From Poronia punctata (lineage: Eukaryota > Ascomycota > Sordariomycetes > Xylariales > Xylariaceae): 64,000 bases of DNA. The notes below the pieces were generated by a model. It was not told the DNA's origin. It ran no database searches and saw nothing but the letters and a program-made list of their open reading frames with translations. The translations under genes and the position numbers were made by a program. The stretch lies in the NCBI GenBank assembly GCA_022579005.1, contig MU401571.1, forward strand, positions 50,160-114,159, written 5' to 3'. This document shows, piece after piece, positions 13,542-24,791 of the stretch (position 1 is the stretch's first letter; every line of letters starts with the position of its first letter).

Positions 13542-15223
13542 ATGGCTGATAAAGAGACCAACGTTGTGCAGGAAGCACCCGGTTCCTCGGAAGGAAACGC
13601 TCCGTACGAAGGCGTTACCGTCCCCCGACCTCCAGGATGGATGTACACGGGCTTTAAACTGTTTCCCGGCACCAATCCGACATGGTTCGCCTCGCCCAAG
13701 GTCCAGCTGTTGCTGGTGTCTTTTGTCTGCTTTTTGTGCCCCGGTCTTTACAATGCACTCAACGGTCTTGGCGGCGGCGGCCAGCTCAATGCCAACATAC
13801 AGGCAAAGGCATCGACGGCCACGTATGCCGTATTCGCCGTCGTCGGTTTCTTCTCCGGTTCGTTCGCCAACAAGGTGGGTATCAGAATCACTCTCGCGCT
13901 CGGCGGTTTCGGTTATTCTCTCTACTCGGCTAGCTTCTTGTGTTACAACCACACCAAGAATGAGGGCTTCGTCATCTTCGCCGGTGCCCTGCTGGGTTTC
14001 TGTGCCGGTCTGCTCTGGACTGCGCAGGGTGCTATCATGATGGCATACCCGCTAGAGAGGGCCAAGGGTCGGTACATTAGCACGTTCTGGGTCATCTTCA
14101 ACGCTGGTGGTGTCATTGGCGCCATCATTGTGCTTGTCCAGAACTTGCACAACACCTCGGGAACTGTGAACGATGGAACATACATTGCCTTTATCGTTCT
14201 CATGGTCGTTGGCGCCCTCCTCGCCTTGGTCCTATGCAATGCTGACAAGGTCGTCCGTGAAGACGGCTCCAAGGTCATCGTTATGAAGGAACCTACGTGG
14301 CAGTCGGAGTTTTACGGCCTCTGGGAATGCATCAAGCTCTCGCCCTGGGTCGTCTACCTCTTCCCCATGTTCTTCTCTTCCAACATCTTCTACACGTACC
14401 AGCAGAACGGCGTCAACCTGGCCCATTTCAGTCTCAGTGCCCGTTCGCTCAACTCGCTCCTCTACTGGCTTGCTCAGATTCTGGGCGCAATGGTGTACGC
14501 TTCTGCGCTCGATTATCCCAAGGTGCGCCGCTCCGTCCGTGCCAAGGCTTCGCTCATAGGACTCTTCGTCCTCACCTTTGTCATCTGGGGAGGTGGTTAT
14601 GCTTTCCTGGATAAAGTGCCGGACCGAAACATTACCGAACTCGATGAGTATGAGGACCTAAAGACGAAGTACACGGATCCCGACTATGTCAGCGGTGCTT
14701 TCTTGTACATCTTTTACGGCTTCTACGACGCTTGCTGGCAATCCTCCATTTACTGGTAAGTTTATGTATTGCAAAGAGAGAGAGAGAAACACTGGGACTA
14801 ACCAAACTGTTCTCTCCCAGGTGGATTGGTGCCCTCTCCAACTCGGGCCGCAAGACCGCCAATATCGCTGGCTTCTACAAAGGTATCCAGTCGGCAGGCG
14901 CCGCCGTATTCTGGGCTCTGGATACGGCCAAGGTGCCGTACCGTGTCTTATACGGTGTCACTGTAAGTAACAAACATGAAATTAATTCCTGAATCCCCAA
15001 AAAACTTTTAAATGGGCTAAACTCCCCATTCCCCCCCCCCCCCCCCCCCTAGTTTGGTCTATGTGCCGTTTCCATCCTCATCGCCTCACCTGTCATCTTC
15101 TTCCGCATCAAAGATACCACGGATATCGAGGAAGATCTGAAGTTTAGCGATGAGACATTCGAGGATGTGGCTGCTGCCAATGTTCTTCAAGAGAAGAGGG
15201 CGGCGATAGAGAATGATGTCTAA
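13542..15223 (+). CDS. UNC93-like (DUF895) major-facilitator membrane protein
   Basis: Polytopic membrane protein of the fungal UNC93-like branch of the MFS. The substrate is unknown. Three exons, 13542-14755, 14821-14962 and 15053-15223, give 508 aa; donors are GTAAGT in both introns and acceptors are CAG and TAG. The N-terminal 50 residues are hydrophilic. The first membrane helix (L-L-L-V-S-F-V-C-F-L-C-P-G) is followed by the glycine-rich loop G-L-G-G-G-G-Q typical of the family, then about ten further hydrophobic segments. The tail (I-E-E-D-L-K-F-S-D-E-T-F-E-D-V) is charged and probably cytosolic. The second intron has a run of 21 C just before its acceptor. The gene is convergent with the decarboxylase gene, with 357 bp between the two stop codons. 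Confidence 0.9.
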
Positions 15224-15580
15224 AGCTTGTTGGATGTTTATGGGTCAGATTACAACGTAGACTCTTTTTTTGTAACGGGGAGAGTTGGCTATTGGTGAGA
15301 TGGATATCCCAGTTTTTCCCTCTCCTGTTTGTTTTTACGATACCACATGTAGTATTTTGAGACGTTACCAGCGACAGGTTTTAATAAATCGGGTCTCGTT
15401 TCACCTAACTTAGGTTGAGTGGTGTTTTTATTGATGTGATTGGTTTCGTGAATGTGGATATCATTGAAATCCAACTTGGAAAGTATATAACCTGGCAAGC
15501 CCTGGGTAGTTAAAGGAGAAGATGATATATGTAAGTGTTCACTATCAATCCTATCATATCCTATCCCCTCAAGTACATAC

Positions 15581-18500
15581 TTACTCCAACTCCTGCCCAA
15601 TCCGGTCAAATTCATACCTCCACTCAGTAACCTTCTCAACCTTTTTGAACGGATCGAAATTCATCCCCTCACTATCGACATAAACGCTCTCACCCAACGT
15701 CAAAACCCCACGACCGATAAAGTTGCCTAGGTCGACGCTGGCATACTCGGACCGTTCGGATGATCGGTTCTTATCTTCCCAGACGCCCACCAAGAATCTT
15801 GCCCCGGGACGGAAGAAGAAGTTGTTGGATCGTCGTTGGCTGCGTAACTCGCTTTTGAGGACTTTGGGGATGTTTTGCGGGGTGGGGGAGTCGTTTTCTT
15901 GATGTTGGGTTCGGATGTCCGCGGACGAGGTGGAAATTGATGACGATGATCCCTTGATGTATTGGTCCAAGATGCCGCTGCTTTGTGTCTCGTTGTTGTT
16001 TCTGTTGTTGTTGAGCTTGTGGGCTGCGGTCGACTCTTCTTCTTCTTCTTCTTCTCCTTCGTCTTCTTCTGCTTTCTCAGTAGAGAACTTCTCGGTGTTG
16101 ATGATGGCGCCGTTCTTGCAGCCTATGTCTACATTAGGAGGAAAGGGCTGCATTGGGGCTTCGCGCACGTCCTCGATAATAAGGACGAGGTCTTTGTCCC
16201 ATGTAGTAGAGTCGTCGTGGTCTTTGTACCATTTGAGCTTACATCGACCGGCGGAGAGTTGGCAATTGGGGGCGCGGGTTATGACGTGGTCTATGTTTGC
16301 TTCGTTGGCTGGTCATGGTGTGAGTATTGGTAACTGCTAAGTAAATAGGTAGAAGAGGGGATGGGGTGGACCTACCGTTTCCATAGAGATAAAAGGGCAT
16401 GAAATCCCGAGGGTATTCTTTCTGTCGGTACTTGGAGTTGAGAGGTCGGCTCACAATTGTCTTGCGGAATGTGACGGTTATGTTTCGGAGGATGATGCCG
16501 CTGTAATTGTATTTGACCGATCCATTAGTTACCAAGAAATAAAACAGGTGTAGTATAAACGCGATTGATGGTGGACTTACGATTCTTTGGTCATGATTTG
16601 CCCTTTAAACTCTCCCTGATTCTTTACGACATCTTGCAGCATCGTCTTGGTACTCGTGACGAGGATCATCGGTTCTGATGGGCACGCTTTCTTCATCGTG
16701 ATGTATTTGTTTCTGGACTCGTCATCAAAGTCGGCAGCGACAATCAACTGCTGTCTATGGTTGGCGACGTGGAACATGGGTAGGTGAACGAGGTATATCG
16801 ACTCTGTCCCTTGAATGAGGAAGCTGTGGAAATCCTCTGCAACAGTATTTCTCTTGCGAACGACCTAGAGAATATTCAAGGTGTCAGCGCCGAACATGTT
16901 GTTCACTGGTTAAATAAAACAAGAACAAACCTCTGTTTCCGCTTCGACAACCTCTCTGAATATCCGAGCTAGTTCGTTCGTAAAGTTCCCGTCGGTGGGG
17001 AAAGGCGACATGACGACGTTTCGAAGCACCATGAGATCCTGAGAGCTCGGCGCCAGACCGAGCCTCCTCTGGAAATTAGCCTTGCACTCGCCGTACAGAT
17101 CTTCGGAAAACTCGGTCGACGTGAGATAAAGGGGAATCCTGGTAGGATCGTCAGTAGGGCTGTCGACAGAGAGGGTTTCCACGACGCGTTGCATCAGATA
17201 ATTGGCTTCTTCGATATCATCATTGAGTTGCCCGTCCTCGTAACGGAAGTTGAGCGCGAAGGCGTTGATGTTCAAGTCCGATCCAAGTTCTCTCATCAGT
17301 TTCATGGCTTTAAGGTCGCCGGGACGGTCCCTGTCTTCAGCAATGATGCTGGCATTTGTCTTACGGACGATTTGTTCCAGAATACGTTTCTTCTCTGCCT
17401 CGATGTTCGCTTCCGACGGGTCGTCGCCCCTCTCGGACGGGAGCATATTGAACGGGACGCAGATGAACGGGCTGTTCGAATCTGTTAAAGCTGCCCATTC
17501 TGCCGAAATCTGATGTGATTATTATAAGCATCGCTATGAAAAGGGGGTGGGAAGACAACAGACATACTCTTGTACATGTCCATGTCACTTCGCTTAGAAG
17601 AGATCCGTAACCCTCTTGAGTCAAGCCAATAGTCTTATTAGCAAGCCAGGCTGACATGGCAGAAGCACCTGGTTTACTATTCACAGGTACCACATTAATG
17701 ACCATCGTTGTCATCAGCTAGGGGCAATAGGGGCACTGATAAGTAAACATACCTTCCTTCGACACCGTATATGCCAATGCTGCGTAGAGCTTGTCAGTCG
17801 TGGAATATAGGATGCCCTGTTAGGCAAGGCACGGCGACTATGTAGGTATGCCTCTCACCTAGTCACGGAACCACGAGATAGATAAGGACTTGTCCAAGTG
17901 ACCAAGAATCGCATCCGACCATCTCGATAGCACAGCCCACCGGCGGGATAAGGTATATAGCCGGCCTTGTGGGGGTCCACAGTGACAGAGTCTGCGTATC
18001 TTAATGCAAAAAGGTCCTCCTGTGGGCAAGTTCTGGTGTTAACAGTTGCAGCTTCTCTTAAATATTCGTCTCAGGTGCTTAAAGACAATCCCCTGAGACA
18101 AAGACTGACCTGTGTCTGGGCCCTCAAACTGGCATCAGGGACAAATCCATCGGCTTCACCCATGTCCGTGGGCAGGTTCATGACGTCGCCAGGACGGTAG
18201 TCTTTGGGCAGCATTGAGCAGAAATAGCCACCCCAGGCAGCATCGGCATGGACGAGGAAGGAGAGCCCTTCGGCTTGAAGTTGTTTTCGAAGGGCGAGAA
18301 TACTGGTGAGTGAGTCGACAGCACCCTCTGTTGCATAGTTTGTTTCTTAGTACGCGGACGCTCTAATAACCAAAGATTGTGTGCTATGCCTATGCGTACC
18401 TTCTGTGGACCCTATAATGCCAACTACTGCATAGACGGGCTGCTCATCTGCCAGACTCTGTCTGAGCCTCTTCTCAAGTTCTTCGATATTAACTCGCGCG

Positions 18501-19903
18501 GCTAAATCAACAGGGATGCCAACGACATTGTCCGAACCCAAACCAGCGATCGCTTCAGATGAAACAGGCCATATCAGTATTATCTTCAATGGGAGAGCTG
18601 AGGTAACTCACCCGCCCCTTTCGGCCAAGAGTAATGTCTGGTCTTTGCCAGCATATACTGACACGGCTTATTTAATCCGAACTCGGCTTCGATCTTGTCC
18701 TTTCCCGTTGACTGAATGCCGAATTTATTCATGACGGAGGATAAGTAGTCATTTGATATCCCGCTATCAGTAAAAAACAACCGTCAGTGGCTTACGATTC
18801 CACGCAGTTCTCCAGTATGGAGAACCGTCAAAGATGATGGGAATCTCCTTTCTTACTGTTCCTGGTAGAGCCTGTCCGGCAGATCGAGAATGTCGGCTGG
18901 CTTCAGGTTCAACAGCTCCCATGTGGATAGCTCCGTGAATAACTTTCGAGTGCCCTGACAGTTCTCCACATAGAAGCCGTCGCTTAGAAAGTCGAGAGCC
19001 TCTCCCTTTTGGAACGCCTTACGCAGAGACAAGGGGTAGAATTTCAAATTTCGGGCTTTAGCATATCGTCAGTGTCAAATCCTCCTCTTAAGGGCAATCT
19101 GATTCATACGTACCGACCCTGCAAGTGCGATTAATCTCTGATGAGTACCTAATACACGGTCAAAGTTGGACTTACCAGATGGACTCGAGGTTGGCCACCG
19201 TGCCGTCGCAAGTGACATGGCCCCATGCCGTGGGTGCTTCTGCGTTGTCAGGGTTTATGTTATAACCGAACAGTTCGCACAGCTGCTCGCCAACCTCGAT
19301 CTCTGCCACAGTAGATAGGGGGCTGGCTTCGATTGCGACGTTGTTTGGGTTATACAGCATGGTCATGAAGTAACCTAGCAGCCCAGCCATCTACGCACCG
19401 AAGTTAGTCGCTGCCGCTGAAACATTATCACGATAATATCTGAGATGGCACATACGCTCATATCCGTTGCCCTATGCCAAGGTTAGCCCATGATGCCAAA
19501 CTGTCAACTTTCAAGGGATAAAACAAACATATGTGCCTCGTAGCGTGGAGACCAAAACGGAACGCTACTTTTCCCCATGATGTTGGCCGCCTTACGGACG
19601 GCCCTCTGCAACCTATCCATCGAAGCCACAAAGGCCGGCGTCTGCTGCGTCTTCTCATCGATGAAGTTCTACGCAGAGGAAGTCAGCCTTGACTCTGGTA
19701 CGTTACAAGACATCTGAACATACGCCATCTTCTTTGAAGTAATTCTTCCTCGCGCGCTCTAGCTCCTCGAGGACGATGTTGATATTATCCTTGAAGTACG
19801 AGAGGTTCTCGGCTTGTGGCCCAATGAAGTATGAAGAGATGACTTGATGGGTCACATCTTGGTGGGTGGGCTTGGTGTTGTATGCCGTGTTCTTCTCCGT
19901 CAT
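15581..19903 (-). CDS. PLP-dependent decarboxylase, fungal L-tyrosine decarboxylase-like, 16 exons with a 5-nt microexon
   Basis: Group II PLP decarboxylase related to bacterial tyrosine decarboxylases; it probably decarboxylates an aromatic amino acid, but the substrate is inferred. Exons in transcript order: 19903-19724, 19668-19529, 19471-19456 (16 nt), 19390-19176, 19118-19114 (5 nt), 19055-18857, 18763-18612, 18552-18400, 18327-18110, 18019-17859, 17779-17753, 17676-17568, 17509-16931, 16864-16581, 16500-16376 and 16308-15581. They total 3,291 nt (1,096 aa). The Schiff-base lysine is K444 in V-D-P-H-K-A-G-Y; the PLP-contacting H380 and D382 lie in V-H-A-D-A-A-W-G-G. The conserved G-T-V-A-N-L-E-S and A-R-N-L-K-F-Y-P segments flank the microexon. 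Beyond residue 720 or so a fungal-type extension carries an acidic and Asn/Ser-rich insert. Exon junctions are my own reconstruction. Confidence 0.88.
19114..19118 (-). other. 5-nucleotide microexon of the decarboxylase gene
   Basis: Read on the minus strand, exon 4 ends in ATCTG before GTAAGT (intron 19175-19119, 57 nt, ending CAG). The five bases GGTCG follow, then GTACGT opens a second intron (19113-19056, 58 nt, ending AAG), and exon 6 starts CCCGAAATTTG. Joining them encodes W184-V185-A186 and runs into R-N-L-K-F-Y-P in frame. Joining exon 4 directly to exon 6 shifts the frame and soon hits a stop. The second intron has a good branch-site candidate (CTGAC). Confidence 0.8.
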
Positions 19904-22287
19904 TGCGTTTAGTTGGATTCGAGCATATACAGTAGGTAGGTAAAGCAGGTGTGTAAGTTGTCTTTACAGGGTTCCAAATCACCGACCTAGACTTGGACAT
20001 CTCCCTTGTTTATAAAGTTGCCACGAGCAAGGCAGTCCAACGTTGGAAAGAAAAACGCCATCCCTCATAGTGGCGTACTACAACGCGTGCTGCCCATAAA
20101 CATCATTACGAGGTCTTTACCGATCAGACACAGGACGGTGGTGAAACGTGTGCATCTCGGGTCGTAACCTATCGTTTATCGATTTCCTGTGTGCGCATGA
20201 GGTACATGTCTCTCTACTAAAGACATCCCCTCGACGACTAGTCCTGCGTATTGGTGGTAGAGGACGAATACTTGTCTGGCATCGTATTACTATAACAGGA
20301 CCGGATATCACAGAGAATATTGAACACAGGCCGGCTTGGCCAGACCAAAGTCCGGGGGGTGCATAAGACGGCCAGAAACCGGTTGTCCGGGGATCGAATC
20401 TCGACCTCGATCCGGCCTACTATGTGACCTAACCGTACGAGTAGCTTGGTAACTGGTTAAGCCAATGATGAGTTTTGCCTATCGCCAATAGTTTTCCTCC
20501 GTATTCTTTTTGGATTACTGTCTTCTTGTTACTCTGATCGTAAGCGACTCGGGGTTTTCCAGATATGGCCGTACTAAAGATTATGTACCTGTTTTGTGTT
20601 CTCATCTTGGATGTGTGCCATTAGATATACAAGTACACAATTATTCAGACGGGTTGAATTGTTCTTTCTATCCGACGAGTACAGGATTAAGGCGGAGCGG
20701 TACTTCCAAGTTCCACCTATGTGTATGTAGGTATGTTGGGAGATAATAGATTCAAGTCATTCGACTAGGTACCTACATGTACCTAACGGTGGATTACATA
20801 CTTATACATGTACGCGCCTTCCTAATAACAATTCATTTGTTGGCACCTACCTCGAATTCGATGAAATGGCGTTCAAGGCACATCATGAGAATAAGACCTA
20901 GAGCCTCCCCTTTCTCCAGCTTGTTGTCATAATCCCCGCAGTGTCAATGTTCCCGTCACCTCGTCTCTCTCCCCGCATCTTGCTGTGAGGTGCTTTTAAT
21001 GACAATCTAGGACAGTTCCTAGCCGATGTCCATGTCTATAAGTGATCAACCAAGTCAGTCATTTATTAGTTCAAACCGGAGAAGAACTTGACAGGATACA
21101 AGATTTCTTCTTTCCTGTGAGGTAACACAACGGCGCCCAACCGTGGGCTCGTACATAAGCACCTTGTCGGCTAATGCATCTTCTTTGTACATTTCAGCTC
21201 ATGCAATATTGAAAAATCCCATACACACGTTAGGCTTCTTCTGTTGCACACGTCAAACTATGAAACCCATGACACTGGCTGCCATACCGTCACCATTTAA
21301 AGCCCCTTGATCGCATAGTGCCCGGCAGCCTGCTTGACCTGAACAAGTAAGTCCGAGCAAATGGGGCCATCATATTGACTGCAACGATGCAACGAGCTCC
21401 ATTTGACTTGCAATCTCAAGTTTCCCAAGGACAACCCTACATGTCAAAGTCTGCTCTGATGATGCGTCGACTTTGTGATATCCCTCTGAACTAGGTTAAA
21501 CTACATGATACAGTGGCGGCATGTAGGCATGCGTCTGTAGGTGTGATTTATGATTTGTGAGCGATCCATCACCATGGTCCTACGATACCATCGCAATATA
21601 TAACCAAAGCATTGGCGAATAGGTGGGTTAACTGGCTTCTGCCCAAACAATTACCCTTTCACATGCGATTTGTTCACTATAGGTCCGTCCATATTACCTT
21701 GTGCGCTTTGCCGCTCTGTTTATGACAGCTAGGTATTTGTTACGAGTAGAGAATGCAGCTCCGGCTCTAACCCAACAATAGTTCCAGACACGCCTGGCAA
21801 TAACTTGATAACTAATTATGGGAAAGTATCTCTTTATACCGTACCAATGTACCATCCATCCCCTTTCAATCTGGCTCTTTGGATCTTTTAGCCTTCTGTA
21901 TTCTTCGTGCGAGATATAAAGTTATACTCCTATATGGTCAAAGCTCTCTTGCGCATGGTAATAACTTTCATTTTTGAGATGAGCTAGGAAGTAATCATAG
22001 CTAACGTGGGTTGCGATATGAGATTCATTTGTAATGTGGTAAGAAAACAACCTTACTCAAGTTCATACATGCGTAAGCTGGCACCCTCGTCTAGGTATTA
22101 TAGGAGGTGCTTGTAGGTACCCGTAGAAGATGAGGCCCACATTAGTGAGTATCTTATCTCCGAACAAAGTCCGGGCTACCGTTGATACAGGTAATCGCCA
22201 CTGGATCGGCTTACCTTCAAGTGAACTGTACGGCAACAACGGGCATCATGACTCTTCCCAAACCACCACCTCTTGTGGGTGACAGCC
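19904..22287. other. intergenic region between divergent genes
   Basis: About 2.4 kb separating the decarboxylase (leftward) from the DUF1992 gene (rightward). It should hold both promoters. I see no gene, tRNA or mobile element. TACGAGTA occurs at 20,436 and 21,741 and AGGTACCT at 20,767. Confidence 0.5.
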
Positions 22288-23868
22288 ATGGCAAGCCCAT
22301 TATTCCGACCATATGTATGTGCCAGGTGCACACCGAACAAGTTCCTACGGAATAGCTTTAATATAGGTCCGAGAAACAGCTATGCAACTAAATCCAGCGA
22401 ACCATCAGCTACCGACGACGCGACAAGTGATTCGATCAACCAAGGCAAGGGATCCGATCCCGGCCCTCTAGCGCGACGTCTCGAAGAAGCAACTGAAGAA
22501 GTGCTCTTCACGGGCGGCAAAGCAGGTCGGCGCGCCGTCGAAGATGCGGGCTTTTCGGAAGAGTTGAAAGAGAGATTACTCGAGAAGGTCAAAGATGCCG
22601 AGTTTCGATCCGAGCACGCCGCCGCTTTTGCGGAAGCAGGGCTTTCCGGCGCCGCGGGGGAAGGCACTCGGATAACTGCCGCGAGCAGACCGTGGACAGG
22701 CGACGAGACTACCGAGGACGCCGTCTTGCGCATGCTCACAGATGCGCACAAGCCCCTGAGGTCGGAACTACGCGGTCGGCCGAAAATGCCCGATTTGCAG
22801 CCCGTCGATATGCGAATGCGAAGAAAGACAAAGGTCGGGCCCGGTCACAGGGCGGCAAATGCTCGAGACAAAGCTTCTATATATGCTAGTATGGGCATGA
22901 AAGACGTGAAAGATATGGACGACAAGGAGAGAGAGGAGAGAAGGAAAGAGCTACGAGAGCGTTTCGAGCCTGCCGCCCGGGCAGTGCCGGCTACTCTGAC
23001 CGGACTGGCGTCGTTGGCAAATGAGCGCATAGAAGATGCGATAGCAAGAGGACAGTTCAAGAACATCCCACGAGGCAAGGGCACAGAGCGCGATAACAGG
23101 GGTAGCAACCCGTTTATCGATACTACGGAGTACATTATGAATAACATGATTAAGCGGCAGGACATCGTGCCGCCTTGGATTGAGAAGCAACAGGAGCTCG
23201 CCAAAGCGGCTCACACCTTTAGAACTCGTCTCCGGAATGATTGGAAGCGCCACGCTGCGCGGACTATCGCCAGCGAGGGCGGCCCCCTCGAACTTCAAAT
23301 GGAGCGAGCAAGAAGGTTTGCAAGGGCGGAAGAAGTCTACAACCCACGTAAACGCAACGTGGATCAGGTCTCGATACCCACCAACTCAACCGACGATCCG
23401 GTCATGGTTGCGATCCGGCGGGAGACGAGTACGAGTCCAAGCTTAGCAAATGCGGAGAAGCTGGAGAATGCGTCTGCCGAGGATGAGGCACTCTTGCCGC
23501 AGCCATTCCGGGATCCGGCTTGGTTGAAAGCTGAACAATCCTACATGGAGCTCTCGATCAACAATCTCAACGCCCTCACCCGGTCGTACAATCTTATGGC
23601 ACCGGAACTGGCCAAGAAGCCGTACTTCACCCTGGAGCGGGAGCTCAACAACTGCTACGCCGACGTCGCCCCTCATGTCGCGGAGACTATTAGGGATAGA
23701 GCGACGCGTCCTCCAAGGCCTCTTGTGGGAACCAATGCGGATCAGCCGGGGAGCATCTTAGACCGTATTGGGGGCAATGGACCTAGGGTGAAGGTATATG
23801 AATCTAAAGAGCCACATTATGGTATTAAAGAGTTCTGGCGGGACCTCTTCGGTGGTCGACGCAAATGA
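22288..23868 (+). CDS. DUF1992 / DnaJC28-conserved-domain protein, probably mitochondrial
   Basis: Single-exon gene, 526 aa. The start is the ATG at 22288, in good context (gccATGG); the frame is open slightly further upstream but without an earlier ATG. The N-terminus is rich in Arg, Ser and Asn without acidic residues (R-P-Y-V-C-A-R-C, then R-N-S-F-N-I-G-P-R-N-S-Y), as in mitochondrial targeting peptides. The DUF1992 domain is near residues 265-330, with N-P-F-I-D-T-T-E-Y-I-M-N and the hallmark Q-D-I-V-P-P-W-I-E-K-Q and R-N-D-W-K-R-H. There is no J-domain HPD motif, as is usual for fungal members. Human DNAJC28 and bacterial homologues share the domain but its molecular role is unclear, so no function is assigned. 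Confidence 0.88.
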   Translation: MASPLFRPYVCARCTPNKFLRNSFNIGPRNSYATKSSEPSATDDATSDSINQGKGSDPGPLARRLEEATEEVLFTGGKAGRRAVEDAGFSEELKERLLEKVKDAEFRSEHAAAFAEAGLSGAAGEGTRITAASRPWTGDETTEDAVLRMLTDAHKPLRSELRGRPKMPDLQPVDMRMRRKTKVGPGHRAANARDKASIYASMGMKDVKDMDDKEREERRKELRERFEPAARAVPATLTGLASLANERIEDAIARGQFKNIPRGKGTERDNRGSNPFIDTTEYIMNNMIKRQDIVPPWIEKQQELAKAAHTFRTRLRNDWKRHAARTIASEGGPLELQMERARRFARAEEVYNPRKRNVDQVSIPTNSTDDPVMVAIRRETSTSPSLANAEKLENASAEDEALLPQPFRDPAWLKAEQSYMELSINNLNALTRSYNLMAPELAKKPYFTLERELNNCYADVAPHVAETIRDRATRPPRPLVGTNADQPGSILDRIGGNGPRVKVYESKEPHYGIKEFWRDLFGGRRK

Positions 23869-24791
23869 AGATACTGTACGTGTATATATATATATATAGA
23901 CATGTACGAAAGCATCACATCTCAACATCATTCTTGTCTTGTTTTGACAAGCAATGGCCAGTATTAAAAATACCAATCTTACCTGCGATAACAGTTTAAA
24001 ATGGCAGAGCAACTGTTGACTTGCGGCTGACTCGCTAAGGGGTATTCCGGCCTATGTCGGTTAACAAATCGGATAAATGGAAGACCTAAGGTTAGGTACT
24101 TTTAACCCCGAACCTCCGGACATACAGCACCAGTTCAAACGCTCTCTTGGCCAATCGGGTTTCACTTGGTTACTATATAAATAAATATTTTTCCATATCG
24201 AAGTTGGAGCTTCAAGACCGTGTTCGCGTGTTGCCCCCGCACAGGACCAGCGCGCCCGTTCATTTCAGACAATATCTAGATGTTGGATTATTTTCTTTCG
24301 TTTTTGGATAGCTACAGCTAGTCATTAGTTGCCGATTTAGTTTCAAGCCCGGTTAACAATGAACAATCACAGGCGCTGGTGTCACGGCCAAGTAGAGTGG
24401 GGTAAAGACAAAGAAGCCCCGTAACGGCGTAACGTCAGTGGGGTCTCCCACAGAGCTAGCTCGTCGCGATGCTGTGATTGTCATGAACAAAGGCGAGTGA
24501 CGTAAAGTAAAGTGCAAGCCGGGGGATCGACTCAAGTCATGTAGATATTTATTAGCACCATCTACACGTAACCTAGTAACGAGGTTAAACCTAGCTTTGC
24601 GGGCTTTTTTTATTATGAACAATTATTGTTTTCTTTTTTCTCCTTCCTCTTTTAACGTGTTTGTTTAATGTTCCGGCGTTTTCCCCAACCCTTTTTTTTC
24701 TGTTCGACTTGCAGCTCGTCGGGGGCTCCAGACTTGAAATAAGCAACACAAAGTGAGGGAGGGCAAGCACTAAATTTTTTTTGGTTTAAAA
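23869..24791. promoter_or_regulatory. intergenic region with pyrimidine-rich leader of the ach1-like gene
   Basis: The first part holds the 3' end of the DUF1992 gene, with a short TA microsatellite at about 23,883. From about 24,604 to 24,712 the top strand is strongly CT-rich, 80-190 bp before the ACH1 ATG. Such tracts mark the promoter and transcription start area of highly expressed ascomycete genes. No TATA box or regulator site is assigned. Confidence 0.45.

Noticed and set aside
13542..19903. A biosynthetic gene cluster around the decarboxylase and transporter
   Set aside because: No synthase, oxidase or cluster regulator nearby; the two genes are convergent and more likely independent.
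20375..20460. Second B-box-like sequence (GATTCGATCC on the minus strand)
   Set aside because: It does not fold into a cloverleaf by eye and lacks a paired acceptor stem.
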